A stretch of 64,000 nucleotides of DNA from CAVZYN01 sp963779515. GTDB lineage: Bacteria > Pseudomonadota > Alphaproteobacteria > Rhizobiales > Hyphomicrobiaceae. The stretch is taken from contig CAVZYN010000003.1 of NCBI GenBank assembly GCA_963779515.1, forward strand, positions 165,979 through 229,978. Direction: 5' to 3'. Each line of letters opens with the position of its first letter. Position 1 is the stretch's first letter. Positions 53,876 to 62,388 of this stretch are shown here, piece after piece. The position numbers and the translations under genes were made by a program. Under the pieces are notes generated by a model. That model saw only the letters and a list, made by a program, of their open reading frames with translations. It was not told the DNA's origin and did no database searches.

Positions 53876-54246
53876 CGTTTCCTCCGCGACGGGACGCCTC
53901 GTACACGAGGCGGATCAGCTGACATGATGCCCAGGGGCATCGGCAGCGCCGAGGGCTTGATCAAAGCGCAGAGCGTGGATCGCAGCGTTGACAACCGTCA
54001 AAAGCGCTCTCGGCGGCGCGCCTGTCGCCACACACGCGCCGCTGCGATGGGGGACAATCCGGGGGACGGTGCATGGATGGACGGCTGTAGAAATTATCTC
54101 TGTGTTTCAGAAGATGAGAAGGCATTTTGCAGGTTTCTGCAAATCCGCGTACCCCGGTTCAATTCCAGGCGTGGCCTCCACATTTCATCAGGTCTGGACA
54201 AACGTTGGGACAGCGGTCGTGTCCTGTTCGCCAAGGTCCCTGTAAC
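53876..54246. other. gap with the right end of element 2 and att copy C
   Basis: No supportable gene. It contains the GGGAC pair at 54052-54068, the att copy at 54137-54180 and a second left-end-like GGACA/GGGACA pair at 54195-54212, followed by CGGTCGTGT and GTTCGCCAAGG, which match 2500-2521 after the tRNA. Confidence 0.7.
54137..54180 (+). other. attachment core copy C
   Basis: 44 bp matching the tRNA-Cys 3' end with one change (CCAGG for CCGGG). The sequence just after it resembles the sequence just after copy A, so a third related element, or its left end, begins here and the box genes may lie within it. Confidence 0.85.
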
Positions 54247-55125
54247 CTATCCTCGCGCGATGGCGCCCCCTGCGATCATTTCCAGTTCGTCGACGCAGGC
54301 TTCCGGCGTGCGGCCGGTGGTGTCGAGCACACAGTCGGCCCGGGCATACTCCTGCTCGCGGCGTGCGAGCAGCGTCTTCAGATGCTCAAGTGCCTTGGGC
54401 ATCCCGTGCATGGGCCGCATATCGCCTTGTTTGACGACGCGGCTCAGATGCTCTTCCGGCGAGGCCTTGAGCCAAACGGTTTTGAACGAGCCCAGAATGA
54501 CATCGAGCGCGGAGCCATTGCTGACGATGCCGCCCGCAGTCTCGAGCACGATCCGGTCGTTGCGTCCGGACAGCTCCGTGACCACGTCGTTCTCGAGCGT
54601 GCGATAGCCGTCGGGACCAGCAAGATTGAAGAGATCGTTCAGGCTCATGCCGGCGCGCGCCTCGATCTCCCGCGTGACCGAGAGGAACGGGAGACCGTGG
54701 CGCGCGGCGAACAGGCCTCCGATCGTCGTCTTGCCCGCGCCGCGCAATCCGAGCAGCGCCACGCCCCTGAGCGACTTGCGGTGATCCTCGATGTAGCGCT
54801 CGAGGAACGGTATGGCGCTCTCCTGCTCCCGCAGGCTCATGCCACCTATCAGATTGGCGAGTGCGCTGTGCATTGCAAAACCCGGGCTGCCGCTTGGTGC
54901 CGAGCCGCGTGGCGACGGCAGAAGGCTGACGAGATCAATGCTCAATGCTTCGGCGACGCGACCCAGGATGCCAACCGATACGTTCGCATCGCCGTTCTCC
55001 AACTCGTTCAGGTAGCGCTCGGACACGTTGGCTTTTTCTGAGAGTTGCTTGCGCGTCATGTCGGATTGTGCACGCGCGGCGCGCACCCGCTCGCCGATCG
55101 TTCGTGTCACAGCATCTTGGCTCAT
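54247..55125 (-). CDS. boxR: BoxR-type transcription regulator (HTH plus shikimate-kinase-like domain)
   Basis: 292 residues. An XRE helix-turn-helix lies at about residues 12-66 (RKQLSEKANVSERYLNELEN). A shikimate-kinase-like domain follows, with Walker A GLRGAGKTT at 126-134. This two-part layout is the BzdR/BoxR family, repressors of benzoate degradation whose kinase-like domain binds benzoyl-CoA. It is divergent from boxC, with TGCA-type operators in the gap. Confidence 0.93.
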   Translation of the reverse strand: MSQDAVTRTIGERVRAARAQSDMTRKQLSEKANVSERYLNELENGDANVSVGILGRVAEALSIDLVSLLPSPRGSAPSGSPGFAMHSALANLIGGMSLREQESAIPFLERYIEDHRKSLRGVALLGLRGAGKTTIGGLFAARHGLPFLSVTREIEARAGMSLNDLFNLAGPDGYRTLENDVVTELSGRNDRIVLETAGGIVSNGSALDVILGSFKTVWLKASPEEHLSRVVKQGDMRPMHGMPKALEHLKTLLARREQEYARADCVLDTTGRTPEACVDELEMIAGGAIARG

Positions 55126-55163
55126 GACTACACTTGTCCTCTATGGCACGGCTCCGATTTTGA

Positions 55164-55177
55164 TGCATTACGATGCA
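55164..55177. promoter_or_regulatory. BoxR operator, TGCA-N6-TGCA
   Basis: TGCATTACGATGCA matches the direct TGCA repeats separated by 6 bp recognised by BzdR-type regulators. It is the copy closest to boxR and could act in autorepression. Confidence 0.75.
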
Positions 55178-55213
55178 CGTTATTGTGCCCGTCGATCAAA
55201 TCACGCCATCGCA

Positions 55214-55227
55214 TGCATTTATATGCT
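55214..55227. promoter_or_regulatory. second BoxR-like operator, TGCA-N6-TGCT
   Basis: TGCATTTATATGCT, one mismatch to the half-site pair, lies 50 bp from the first site, about five helical turns, so both could be bound on the same face. Confidence 0.6.
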
Positions 55228-55250
55228 TCAACAAAAGTTTAAGCAACCTC

Positions 55251-55279
55251 TTGACACGTGCATTATGTATCAGTATTCG
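55251..55279 (+). promoter_or_regulatory. boxC promoter with internal operator half-site
   Basis: A consensus -35 TTGACA at 55251-55256 with TATTCG at 55274-55279 as -10 (17-bp spacing). TGCA at 55259-55262 lies between them, so a bound repressor would block polymerase. It is 42 bp upstream of the boxC start. A further symmetric ATAATGCATTAT lies at 55327-55338 just inside the gene. Confidence 0.6.
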
Positions 55280-55320
55280 TCACGGCAATACGTCCACAAC
55301 CGAGCGAGCTGGAGGATATC

Positions 55321-57030
55321 GTGAGTTATAATGCATTATCCAAGTCGAGTGCAGCAGGATCGCGCGGCTTCGTCGACTTCGCGACCTCGCCCGACAAGTA
55401 CCGGCACTGGAAGCTGAAGGTCGCCGGCGACACGGCCGAACTCATCATGGACGTCGATGAGAATTCAGGACTGTTCGAGGGCTACCAGCTCAAACTCAAC
55501 TCGTACGATCTCGGCGTCGACATCGAGCTCAGTGACGCGCTGCAGCGGCTGCGGTTCGAGCACCCTGGCGTGAAGGTCGTCGTCATGAAGTCGGCCAAGG
55601 ACAAAGTGTTCTGCGCCGGCGCCAATATTCGCATGCTGGCCGGCAGTGCCCACTCCCACAAGGTCAACTTCTGCAAGTTCACCAACGAGACGCGCAATGG
55701 CATGGAGGACTCGTCTGAGAACTCCGGTCAGAAGTTCCTGTGCGCGGTGAAAGGCACAGCGGCTGGCGGCGGCTACGAGCTGGCGCTGTCGTGCGACAAG
55801 ATCATCCTCGCCGACGATGGCAACTCGACGGTGTCGCTCCCCGAAATTCCGCTGCTCGCGGTGTTGCCGGGGACCGGGGGTCTCACGCGGGTCACCGACA
55901 AGCGCAAGGTGCGCCGCGATCGCGCCGACGCGTTCTGCACGATCGAGGAAGGCATCAAGGGTAAGCGAGCAGTAGAGTGGCGGCTCGTCGATGCGTCGGT
56001 GCCGAGCTCGAAGTTCGACGCCGCCGTCGCGGCGATGGTGCAGGAGATGGCAGCGACGTCCGACCGGCCCAGCGGCGCGACGGGCATCCAGCTGACAGCG
56101 GTCGAGCGGAGCATCGCAAAGGATCTCATCACGTATACGAGCGTGAAGGTTGAGATCGACCGTGCAGGCCGCCGCGCGACCATCACGGTCCTTGGGCCGA
56201 AGGACGCCGCCCCCGCCCCCGCCCCCAACGGCGCCGATGCGATCCATGCGCAAGGCGCCCAATTCTGGCCACTGCGCATGGCGCGCGAACTCGATGACGC
56301 GATCGTCTACTTGCGCTTGAACGAGCTCGAGATCGGCACCTGGATTTTCAAGTCGCAGGGCGATCCGGCGAAGGTCCTCGCCTACGACGCGTTGCTCGAG
56401 GCGACAAAATCGAATTGGCTCGTGCGCGAGATCCTCAACAACACCAAGCGCGTGTTGAAGCGCATCGATGTGACCTCGCGCTCGCTCGTCGCGCTGATCG
56501 AGCCGGGCTCGTGCTTTGCGGGCACCCTTGCCGAGATCATCTTTGCCTGTGACCGCGGCTACATGTTCGACGGCCAAATGAAAGGTGACAACCGCCCGGC
56601 AGCGGCCGTCACGCTGTCGGCTCTCAACTTCGGCCAATTCCCGATGTCGAACGGCATCACGCGGCTCGAAACGCGCTTCCTCGGTGAGCCGGAAACCATC
56701 GGGAAAGCCAAGGAGGTCATCGGCAAGCCGCTCGACGGCACCGATGCCGATCGCCTCGGTCTCGTCACCGAGAGCTTCGACGAGGTCGACTGGGAAGACG
56801 AGGTGCGCATCTTTCTGGAGGAACGCGCCTCGTTTTCTGCTGATGGGCTCACGGGGCTGGAGGCCAACCTGCGCTTCGCGGGTCCGGAGACAATGGAGAC
56901 GAAGATCTTCGGCCGCCTCACGGCATGGCAGAACTGGATCTTCAATCGTGCCAACGCCACCGGCGAGAACGGCGCGCTCCGCCGATACGGCACCGGCGTG
57001 AAGGGCGACTTCAATCCGGAACGCGTGTGA
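55321..57030 (+). CDS. boxC: benzoyl-CoA-dihydrodiol lyase BoxC
   Basis: 569 residues with GTG start at 55321 behind GGAGG (55313-55317). It contains two crotonase-like parts: about 60-260 with KDKVFCAGANIRMLAGSAH and KGTAAGGGYELALSCDKI, and about 320-540 with ALIEPGSCFAGTLAEIIFAC. BoxC opens the ring of the epoxide hydrate to 3,4-dehydroadipyl-CoA semialdehyde and formate. The length is normal for the family. Confidence 0.95.
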   Translation: MSYNALSKSSAAGSRGFVDFATSPDKYRHWKLKVAGDTAELIMDVDENSGLFEGYQLKLNSYDLGVDIELSDALQRLRFEHPGVKVVVMKSAKDKVFCAGANIRMLAGSAHSHKVNFCKFTNETRNGMEDSSENSGQKFLCAVKGTAAGGGYELALSCDKIILADDGNSTVSLPEIPLLAVLPGTGGLTRVTDKRKVRRDRADAFCTIEEGIKGKRAVEWRLVDASVPSSKFDAAVAAMVQEMAATSDRPSGATGIQLTAVERSIAKDLITYTSVKVEIDRAGRRATITVLGPKDAAPAPAPNGADAIHAQGAQFWPLRMARELDDAIVYLRLNELEIGTWIFKSQGDPAKVLAYDALLEATKSNWLVREILNNTKRVLKRIDVTSRSLVALIEPGSCFAGTLAEIIFACDRGYMFDGQMKGDNRPAAAVTLSALNFGQFPMSNGITRLETRFLGEPETIGKAKEVIGKPLDGTDADRLGLVTESFDEVDWEDEVRIFLEERASFSADGLTGLEANLRFAGPETMETKIFGRLTAWQNWIFNRANATGENGALRRYGTGVKGDFNPERV

Positions 57031-57091
57031 TCTGTTTTTTTTACCCGTCAGTATCTTCTGACGCTCTAATCCTTCAATGCAGGAGTTGAAT

Positions 57092-58549
57092 ATGGCAACA
57101 GCAAACCTCGGCGCTGTCGACTACACGACCAAGATCCCAAACAACGTCAACCTCGCCGATGATGGGCGGGTGCTCAAGGCGCTTGAGCAATGGCATCCCG
57201 GCTACATCGACTGGTGGATGACGATGGGGCCGGACGGCTTCCAGACCTCGGACGTTTATCTGCGCACCGCGATTTCGATCGACCCCAAAGGCTGGGCAAA
57301 ATTCGACTATGTGAAGATGCCGGAGTATCGCTGGGGCATTCTGCTTGCGCCGCAGGACGGCGAGCGAAAAGTGAACTTCGGCGCCCACAAAGGCGAGAAG
57401 GCCTGGCAGGAGGTGCCCGGCGAATACCGCGCCAATTTGCGCCGGTTGATCGTGATTCAAGGTGACACCGAGCCAGCTTCGGTCGAGCAGCAGCGGTTCC
57501 TCGGCAAGACCGCACCGTCGCTCTACGACATGCGCAATCTGTTCCAGATCAACGTCGAAGAGGGGCGCCACCTCTGGGCGATGGTCTATCTGCTGCAGAA
57601 ATACTTCGGCAAGGACGGCCGCGAAGAAGCCGAAGGCCTCCTCCAGCGGCGCTCCGGCAACGACGACAAGCCGCGCATGCTCGGCGCTTTCAACGAGGAA
57701 ACGCCGGATTGGCTGTCGCTCTTCATGTTCACCTTCTTCACTGATCGTGACGGCAAGATGCAGCTTGAGTCACTCGCGCAATCAGGCTTCGATCCGATGT
57801 CGCGCACCTGCCGCTTCATGCTGACCGAAGAAGCGCATCACATGTTCGTCGGCGAGACCGGCGTCGGGCGCACCATCGAGCGGACCTGCGAGGCCATGAA
57901 GGCAGCCGGTATCGAAGACCCCTATGACATCGCCAAGATCCGCGCACTCGGCGTCATCGACCTGCCGACGATCCAGAAGAAGGCCAACTTGCACTATTCG
58001 TTGTCGCTCGACCTGTTTGGCTCGGAAGTCTCGACCAACGCTGCGAACTTCTACAATTCGGGCCTCAAAGGCCGCTACATGGAGACGAAGATCGAGGACG
58101 ACCACGCGCTGACGTCCGAGACCTATCCCGTGCTGAAGCTGGTCAACGGGGAGTTGCGCATGGTCGAAGAGCCGGCGCTGACCGCGCTCAACATGCGGCT
58201 GCGCGACGACTATGTGAAGGATTGCCAGGGTGGCGTGACGCGCTGGAATAAGATCATCGAAAAGGCCGGGATCAAGTTCTCGATCACGTTGCCGTCCGTC
58301 GCATTCCATCGCGGCGTCGGCGAGTTCAAGAACATCAAGGCCTCGCCCGACGGCAAAGTCTTGTCAGACGAGCAATGGATCAAGAGCAAGGATCAGTGGA
58401 TCCCCTCAAAATCGGATGGCGATTTCATCGCCTCGCTGATGGTGCCGCAATGGGAGCGCGGTAAATATGCCAACTGGATCGCGGCGCCGAAGATCGGCAT
58501 CGACAACAAGGGCGGCGACTTCGAATATGTGAAGATCCACCGCAGCTGA
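57092..58549 (+). CDS. boxB: benzoyl-CoA 2,3-epoxidase subunit BoxB
   Basis: 485 residues; ATG 57092 is chosen because GCAGGAG lies 7 bp upstream. Diiron-ligand candidates lie in NVEEGRHLWAMVYLL (about 151-165) and LTEEAHHMFVGETG (about 245-258), matching E-x2-H pairs of ferritin-like monooxygenases. With BoxA it epoxidises benzoyl-CoA using oxygen. The 61-bp gap from boxC contains a T8 run and a CGTCAG/CTGACG hairpin. Confidence 0.96.
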   Translation: MATANLGAVDYTTKIPNNVNLADDGRVLKALEQWHPGYIDWWMTMGPDGFQTSDVYLRTAISIDPKGWAKFDYVKMPEYRWGILLAPQDGERKVNFGAHKGEKAWQEVPGEYRANLRRLIVIQGDTEPASVEQQRFLGKTAPSLYDMRNLFQINVEEGRHLWAMVYLLQKYFGKDGREEAEGLLQRRSGNDDKPRMLGAFNEETPDWLSLFMFTFFTDRDGKMQLESLAQSGFDPMSRTCRFMLTEEAHHMFVGETGVGRTIERTCEAMKAAGIEDPYDIAKIRALGVIDLPTIQKKANLHYSLSLDLFGSEVSTNAANFYNSGLKGRYMETKIEDDHALTSETYPVLKLVNGELRMVEEPALTALNMRLRDDYVKDCQGGVTRWNKIIEKAGIKFSITLPSVAFHRGVGEFKNIKASPDGKVLSDEQWIKSKDQWIPSKSDGDFIASLMVPQWERGKYANWIAAPKIGIDNKGGDFEYVKIHRS

Positions 58550-58555
58550 TCGACG

Positions 58556-58607
58556 CACTCCGGCCTTTTCCAAATCCGGCCTTCTCCAAATTGAGAAGGC
58601 CGGAGTG
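58556..58607 (+). other. two mutually exclusive RNA hairpins between boxB and the next gene
   Basis: Segment 58593-58607 can pair with 58576-58586 (11 bp, CCGGCCTTCTC, 6-nt loop) or with 58556-58570 (15 bp, one G-U), because CCGGCCTT occurs twice upstream. No U-run follows. It may stabilise boxB mRNA or attenuate downstream expression. Confidence 0.55.
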
Positions 58608-58666
58608 TGACAATCTCCACGCAGGCGCGCCACGCTTTACCTCAGCCATTCTGGACGGAGCTTCCC

Positions 58667-58849
58667 ATGTCCTCGACGCACGTCGACAATCTCCTTGCGA
58701 TCCTGCCGCCGCTGCCGCCTGGCACAATTGTCGTCATCAACACCGAGACCGGCGACTACACGACCGGCCGGACAGAAGACGAAGCACTGGACGCTTTCGA
58801 CGAAAAATACGATTGGGGCGTTCCGGCCTATGTCCATGTCGTGCATTGA
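58667..58849 (+). CDS. small protein of the box operon, unknown function
   Basis: 60 residues from MSSTHVDNLLAILPPLPPGT behind GGAGC. The sequence TIVVINTETGDYTTGRTEDE is beta-hairpin-like and acidic. No family recognised, but it is in frame order within the operon between boxB and boxA and looks translated. Confidence 0.65.
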   Translation: MSSTHVDNLLAILPPLPPGTIVVINTETGDYTTGRTEDEALDAFDEKYDWGVPAYVHVVH

Positions 58850-58903
58850 TCAAACAACAGTGCCGCGCTGAAGCGGTCAGGAAACGCCAAACGAGCACCG
58901 ACC

Positions 58904-60112
58904 ATGACCACTCTCGCCGAACACAAGACCGCGCTCCGTAAGGTCCATCTCATCGATCCGGAAGTCTGCATTCGCTGCAACACGTGCGAAGCGACCTGCC
59001 CGGTTGGCGCCATTTCACATGATGCCAGCAATTACGTGGTCGACGCTGAGAAGTGTAACTTCTGCATGGACTGCGTCGCGCCGTGCCCGACCGGTTCGAT
59101 CGACAACTGGCGCGTCGTCAAGAGCGCCTTCTCGATCGAGGATCAGTTCAGCTGGAACGAGCTGCCTGTCCAGGAGGATCTTGGAGAAGATGCGGCTGGC
59201 GCGGCCCAGGCTGTCGAGGACGATGTCGAGAAGATCCTGGCCGCGGCGCACGCAGGTCTTGGCGGCAAGGCCGTCGCTCCGGCATCGGCCTCCAAGCCTG
59301 CGGTCAACGTCTATCGTCGCGACAAGCCGGCCATTGCCACCGTGCAGGGCAACTTCCGCATCACGGCACCGGGCACCGAGAGCGACATTCGGCATATCGT
59401 CCTGTCGTTCGGCTCGACGGTCGTCTCCGTGCTCGAAGGCCAATCGATCGGCATCGTTCCGCCAGGCACGGGGCCCGATGGCAAGCCGCACAACATCCGC
59501 CTCTACTCGATCGCCTCCGCGCGCGACGGCGAAAAGCGCAACGCCAACAACGTCTCGCTCACCATCAAGCGCGTCGACGGCGGCGTCGGCTCCAACTACA
59601 TGTGCGACCTCAAGGTCGGCGACAAGGTCGAGGTGACCGGGCCGTTCGGCGCGACCTACCTGATGCCCAACGATACGCAGGCCAACCTCATCATGATCTG
59701 CACCGGCACGGGCTCGGCTCCGTTCCGTGCCTTCACCGAGCGCCGCCGCCGCGCGATGCAGAATGCCGGCGGCAAGGCCATCATGTTCTTCGGCGCCAGA
59801 ACGCCGCAAGAGTTGCCGTATTTCGGTCCGCTGCAGAAGGTGCCGACCGCGCTGCTCGAGAAGCACCTCGTATTCTCGCGCATCCCCGGCGCCGACAAGG
59901 AATACGTGCAGGACCGGATGCGCACGGAGGGCGAGGCCGTTTCCGAACTTTTGAAGAGCCCGGCAACTCACATGTACATCTGCGGTCTCAAGGACATGGA
60001 GACCGGCGTCGACGAGGCGCTTGCCGACATCTGCCGCAAGCACGGCCTCGACTGGGCAAAGCTCAAGCCCGAGATGCGCTCAGCAGGTAGGTTCCATGTC
60101 GAGACATACTGA
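58904..60112 (+). CDS. boxA: benzoyl-CoA epoxidase reductase subunit BoxA
   Basis: 402 residues. Two [4Fe-4S] ferredoxin motifs occur at the N terminus (CIRCNTCEATCP at about 22-33 and CNFCMDCVAPCP at about 51-62). A linker of about 70 residues leads to a ferredoxin-NADP reductase domain with RLYSIASA (FAD) and MICTGTGSAPFRAFTERR (NADP). BoxA passes electrons from NADPH to BoxB. Length and order are normal. Confidence 0.96.
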   Translation: MTTLAEHKTALRKVHLIDPEVCIRCNTCEATCPVGAISHDASNYVVDAEKCNFCMDCVAPCPTGSIDNWRVVKSAFSIEDQFSWNELPVQEDLGEDAAGAAQAVEDDVEKILAAAHAGLGGKAVAPASASKPAVNVYRRDKPAIATVQGNFRITAPGTESDIRHIVLSFGSTVVSVLEGQSIGIVPPGTGPDGKPHNIRLYSIASARDGEKRNANNVSLTIKRVDGGVGSNYMCDLKVGDKVEVTGPFGATYLMPNDTQANLIMICTGTGSAPFRAFTERRRRAMQNAGGKAIMFFGARTPQELPYFGPLQKVPTALLEKHLVFSRIPGADKEYVQDRMRTEGEAVSELLKSPATHMYICGLKDMETGVDEALADICRKHGLDWAKLKPEMRSAGRFHVETY

Positions 60113-60355
60113 GCTACGCGCCGGGCTGGCGGTGCTTCGTAAGGCGCGTCGTTTGCGTCTGTGCCGAGGCGCACAGCAGTCACTCAATCTGCGCGCGTCT
60201 CCTCTCGACAGGCGCTTTCGCGCCGCGGCCGAGATCGGCCTCTTTATCCGTTCAGCCAGTTATCGATCGCTCGAACTTCCCAGGACGTCTACTGCGGCGT
60301 GGCGCTAACGGATCACTAGAAACGTCGGACACCTAGAGCACTGAGGGAGATCACC
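60113..60355. other. non-coding gap after boxA
   Basis: No gene seen on either strand; GAGGGAGATCACC at the end is the ribosome site of the following damaged gene. Confidence 0.6.
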
Positions 60356-60540
60356 ATGTCAAAGCTCATTCTTCCGAACGTCAACCGCCACGCTCTTCTA
60401 AAGGCTCCGGCGCGGCACTCGCCGCAACGGCCGTGCCGAGCGGCTGGGGCTGAGGAGGGAAGCCGTCAGCAGGTGGATGAGCCAGCTGACGTCCTAGCAG
60501 CCCGCCGGCAGCGCCAACCCAACGCGCACGAGGTTCCGTC
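60356..60540 (+). pseudogene. remnant of a Liv-type solute-binding protein gene
   Basis: It begins MSKLILPNVNRHALLKA in one frame. Shifting one base gives SGAALAATAVPSGW, the rest of a signal peptide typical of branched-chain-type binding proteins, before a stop. Only about 185 bp remain of a gene normally near 1.2 kb, so the mature part is deleted and a one-base shift breaks the signal. The permease gene follows directly. Confidence 0.65.
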
Positions 60541-61440
60541 ATGGCAAGTTTTCTTTCGCAGCTCTTGAACGGGTTGCAATACGGCCTGCTGCTGTTCCTG
60601 ATCTCGAGCGGCCTGACGCTGATCTTTGGCGTGCTGGGCGTGATCAATCTGGCGCACGGCAGCCTGTTCATGATCGGCGCATATGCGGCGTTCCTGGTGA
60701 CCAAAGCGACAGGCTCACTGTGGCTGGCGCTTCCGGCCGGCATACTCTTGGGTCTTGCGATCGGAGCGCTCCTGGAGCGATTTCTGTTCCGTCATTTCTA
60801 CACGCGCGAGCACCTCGATCAGGTGCTCGTTACTTTCGCGCTGATCCTGATCTTCGAAGAGACACGCTCGCTGCTGGTCGGCAACGACTTCCACTCGGTG
60901 CCCGTGCCTGCGGCGCTCGATTTCTCGATTCCGATCACGTCGGAGTTCAGCTACGCGGCCTATCGCTTCGTTGTCATCGCCGTGTGCCTTGCGATTGCGG
61001 CTGTTTTGTTCTGGTGGATCGAGCGGACCAAGATGGGCGCGATCATCCGTGCTGCCGCCGAAAAACCCGAGATGGTCGACGTGCTCGGCATCGATGCGCG
61101 GCGTGTGCATCTGACCGTATTCGCCGTTGGCACGGCGCTCGCGGTGGCAGCAGGCGGGCTCGCGGCGCCACTCACATCCGTCTACCCCAACATGGGTGAC
61201 GGCCTGCTCATCATTTCGTTCGTCGTCGTCGTCATCGGTGGGCTCGGCTCGATTACCGGTGCGTTCTGGTCGGCGCTGCTGATCGGCCTGATCGACACGA
61301 TGGGCAAAGCTTACGGTCCGGCCTTTGGCGGCAGCGCAATCGGCGGTTTTGTCGCCGCACTCGCGTCGATGTCTGTCTACCTCGTCATGGTTCTCGTTCT
61401 CATCTGGCGCCCGGCCGGGCTATTCGGAGGCCGGTCATGA
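60541..61440 (+). CDS. LivH-type ABC transporter permease
   Basis: 299 residues, eight or so hydrophobic segments. LIFGVLGVINLAHGSLFMIG near the N terminus and DVLGIDARRVHLTVFAVGTA (about 180-199) are typical of LivH. Box clusters often carry such a transporter for benzoate (family context). Its stop overlaps the next start (ATGA). Intact, but the other subunits are mostly lost. Confidence 0.92.
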   Translation: MASFLSQLLNGLQYGLLLFLISSGLTLIFGVLGVINLAHGSLFMIGAYAAFLVTKATGSLWLALPAGILLGLAIGALLERFLFRHFYTREHLDQVLVTFALILIFEETRSLLVGNDFHSVPVPAALDFSIPITSEFSYAAYRFVVIAVCLAIAAVLFWWIERTKMGAIIRAAAEKPEMVDVLGIDARRVHLTVFAVGTALAVAAGGLAAPLTSVYPNMGDGLLIISFVVVVIGGLGSITGAFWSALLIGLIDTMGKAYGPAFGGSAIGGFVAALASMSVYLVMVLVLIWRPAGLFGGRS

Positions 61441-61622
61441 CCGGCCAAAATCAAGCAGCACACCGCATGCTGCCGCACGGCCGGCTCGGATGGATCATGC
61501 TCAGCGCCGGTGCCCTGCTGATGACGGTGCTCGTCGAAGGCGCGGTTCTGGCGACGGGCGGGCCCGCCGACGTCCGCGCCAACGCCGCGGTGCAGACCGC
61601 TGATCTGGGAGGCCACGCATGA
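61437..61622 (+). pseudogene. livM-livG deletion fusion, 61 codons
   Basis: The first about 27 residues (HRMLPHGRLGWIMLSAGALL) look like the start of a LivM permease. The last about 30 (VLVEGAVLATGGPADVRANA) are the C terminus of a LivG ATPase. The two are joined in frame, so about 1.7 kb expected between them is missing. The outer junctions are intact: ATGA overlap with livH and ATGA overlap with livF. Not expected to be functional. Confidence 0.7.
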
Positions 61623-62341
61623 CCGCCGCCGCAGTCCCCCTGATCGAGGTCACCAACCTCAACACCTACTACGACGACAGCCATATCCTGCGCGATCTGT
61701 CGATCGTGCTGAACCCGGGCGAGACGCTCGGACTGATGGGCCGCAACGGCATGGGCAAGACGACGCTGATCCGCTCCATCATGGGGCTGGTGCGTCCGCG
61801 AACGGGGACGGTAACTGTCGCGGGCGATGACGCGACCCGCGATGCGCCGTTTCGGATTGCGCGCCGCGGGATCGCGTATGTCCCGGAGGGGCGCGGAATT
61901 TTTGCGTCTCTGACCGTCGCGGAAAACCTCGCCATTGCCGAGCGCGATGGTCACGACGGTAAGCGCGACTGGACACAGAATCGCGTGCTTGAGCTCTTTC
62001 CGCGCCTGAAGGAGCGCTACTCCAACGGCGGCAATCAGCTCTCGGGCGGCGAGCAGCAGATGTTGGCCGTGGCGCGGGCGCTCTTGACCAATCCGCGTGT
62101 GCTCATCCTCGACGAGGCGACCGAAGGTTTGGCGCCGCTGATCCGTGACGAGATTTGGAAGACCATACGCCTCGTCCGGGACAGCGGCATTGCCACACTG
62201 GTTGTCGACAAGACGGTGTCTGAGGTGACGGCGGTCGCGGATCGCGTCGTCATCATCGTCAAGGGGCAGGTCGCCTTCGAAGGCACACCAGGCCAGCTGA
62301 AGGCCGATCCCGTCATCATGCAACAGCACCTCGGCGTGTGA
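61619..62341 (+). CDS. LivF-type ABC transporter ATPase
   Basis: 240 residues. Walker A GRNGMGKTTLIRSIMGL, signature LSGGEQQMLAVARALL, Walker B VLILDEATEGLAP. This is the second ATPase of a five-gene Liv system, here intact although the partner ATPase LivG is truncated. Confidence 0.93.
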   Translation: MTAAAVPLIEVTNLNTYYDDSHILRDLSIVLNPGETLGLMGRNGMGKTTLIRSIMGLVRPRTGTVTVAGDDATRDAPFRIARRGIAYVPEGRGIFASLTVAENLAIAERDGHDGKRDWTQNRVLELFPRLKERYSNGGNQLSGGEQQMLAVARALLTNPRVLILDEATEGLAPLIRDEIWKTIRLVRDSGIATLVVDKTVSEVTAVADRVVIIVKGQVAFEGTPGQLKADPVIMQQHLGV

Positions 62342-62388
62342 GTTGAAGCAACAAGCGCGAACACAGTTCAAGCCAGTGGAGGAAAATC

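Larger units (their letters stand above)
18263..54180. mobile_element. integrative element 2 (stress/sulfatase island), no integrase seen
   Basis: Bounded by att copies B and C in direct orientation and by GGGACA-type arm pairs inside both ends (18379-18393, 54052-54068). No recombinase gene lies between, so excision would depend on the element 1 integrase or another enzyme. Gene content is chromosomal in style, so it may be an old, stabilised island. Confidence 0.6.

Noticed and set aside
55465..56637. A 390-residue minus-strand frame
   Set aside because: Shadow of boxC, whose crotonase motifs on the plus strand are unambiguous.
57034..57063. T8 run with a CGTCAG/CTGACG hairpin after boxC, considered as a terminator
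   Set aside because: The T-run precedes the hairpin on the coding strand, so it does not have intrinsic-terminator order; boxB is expected to be co-transcribed.
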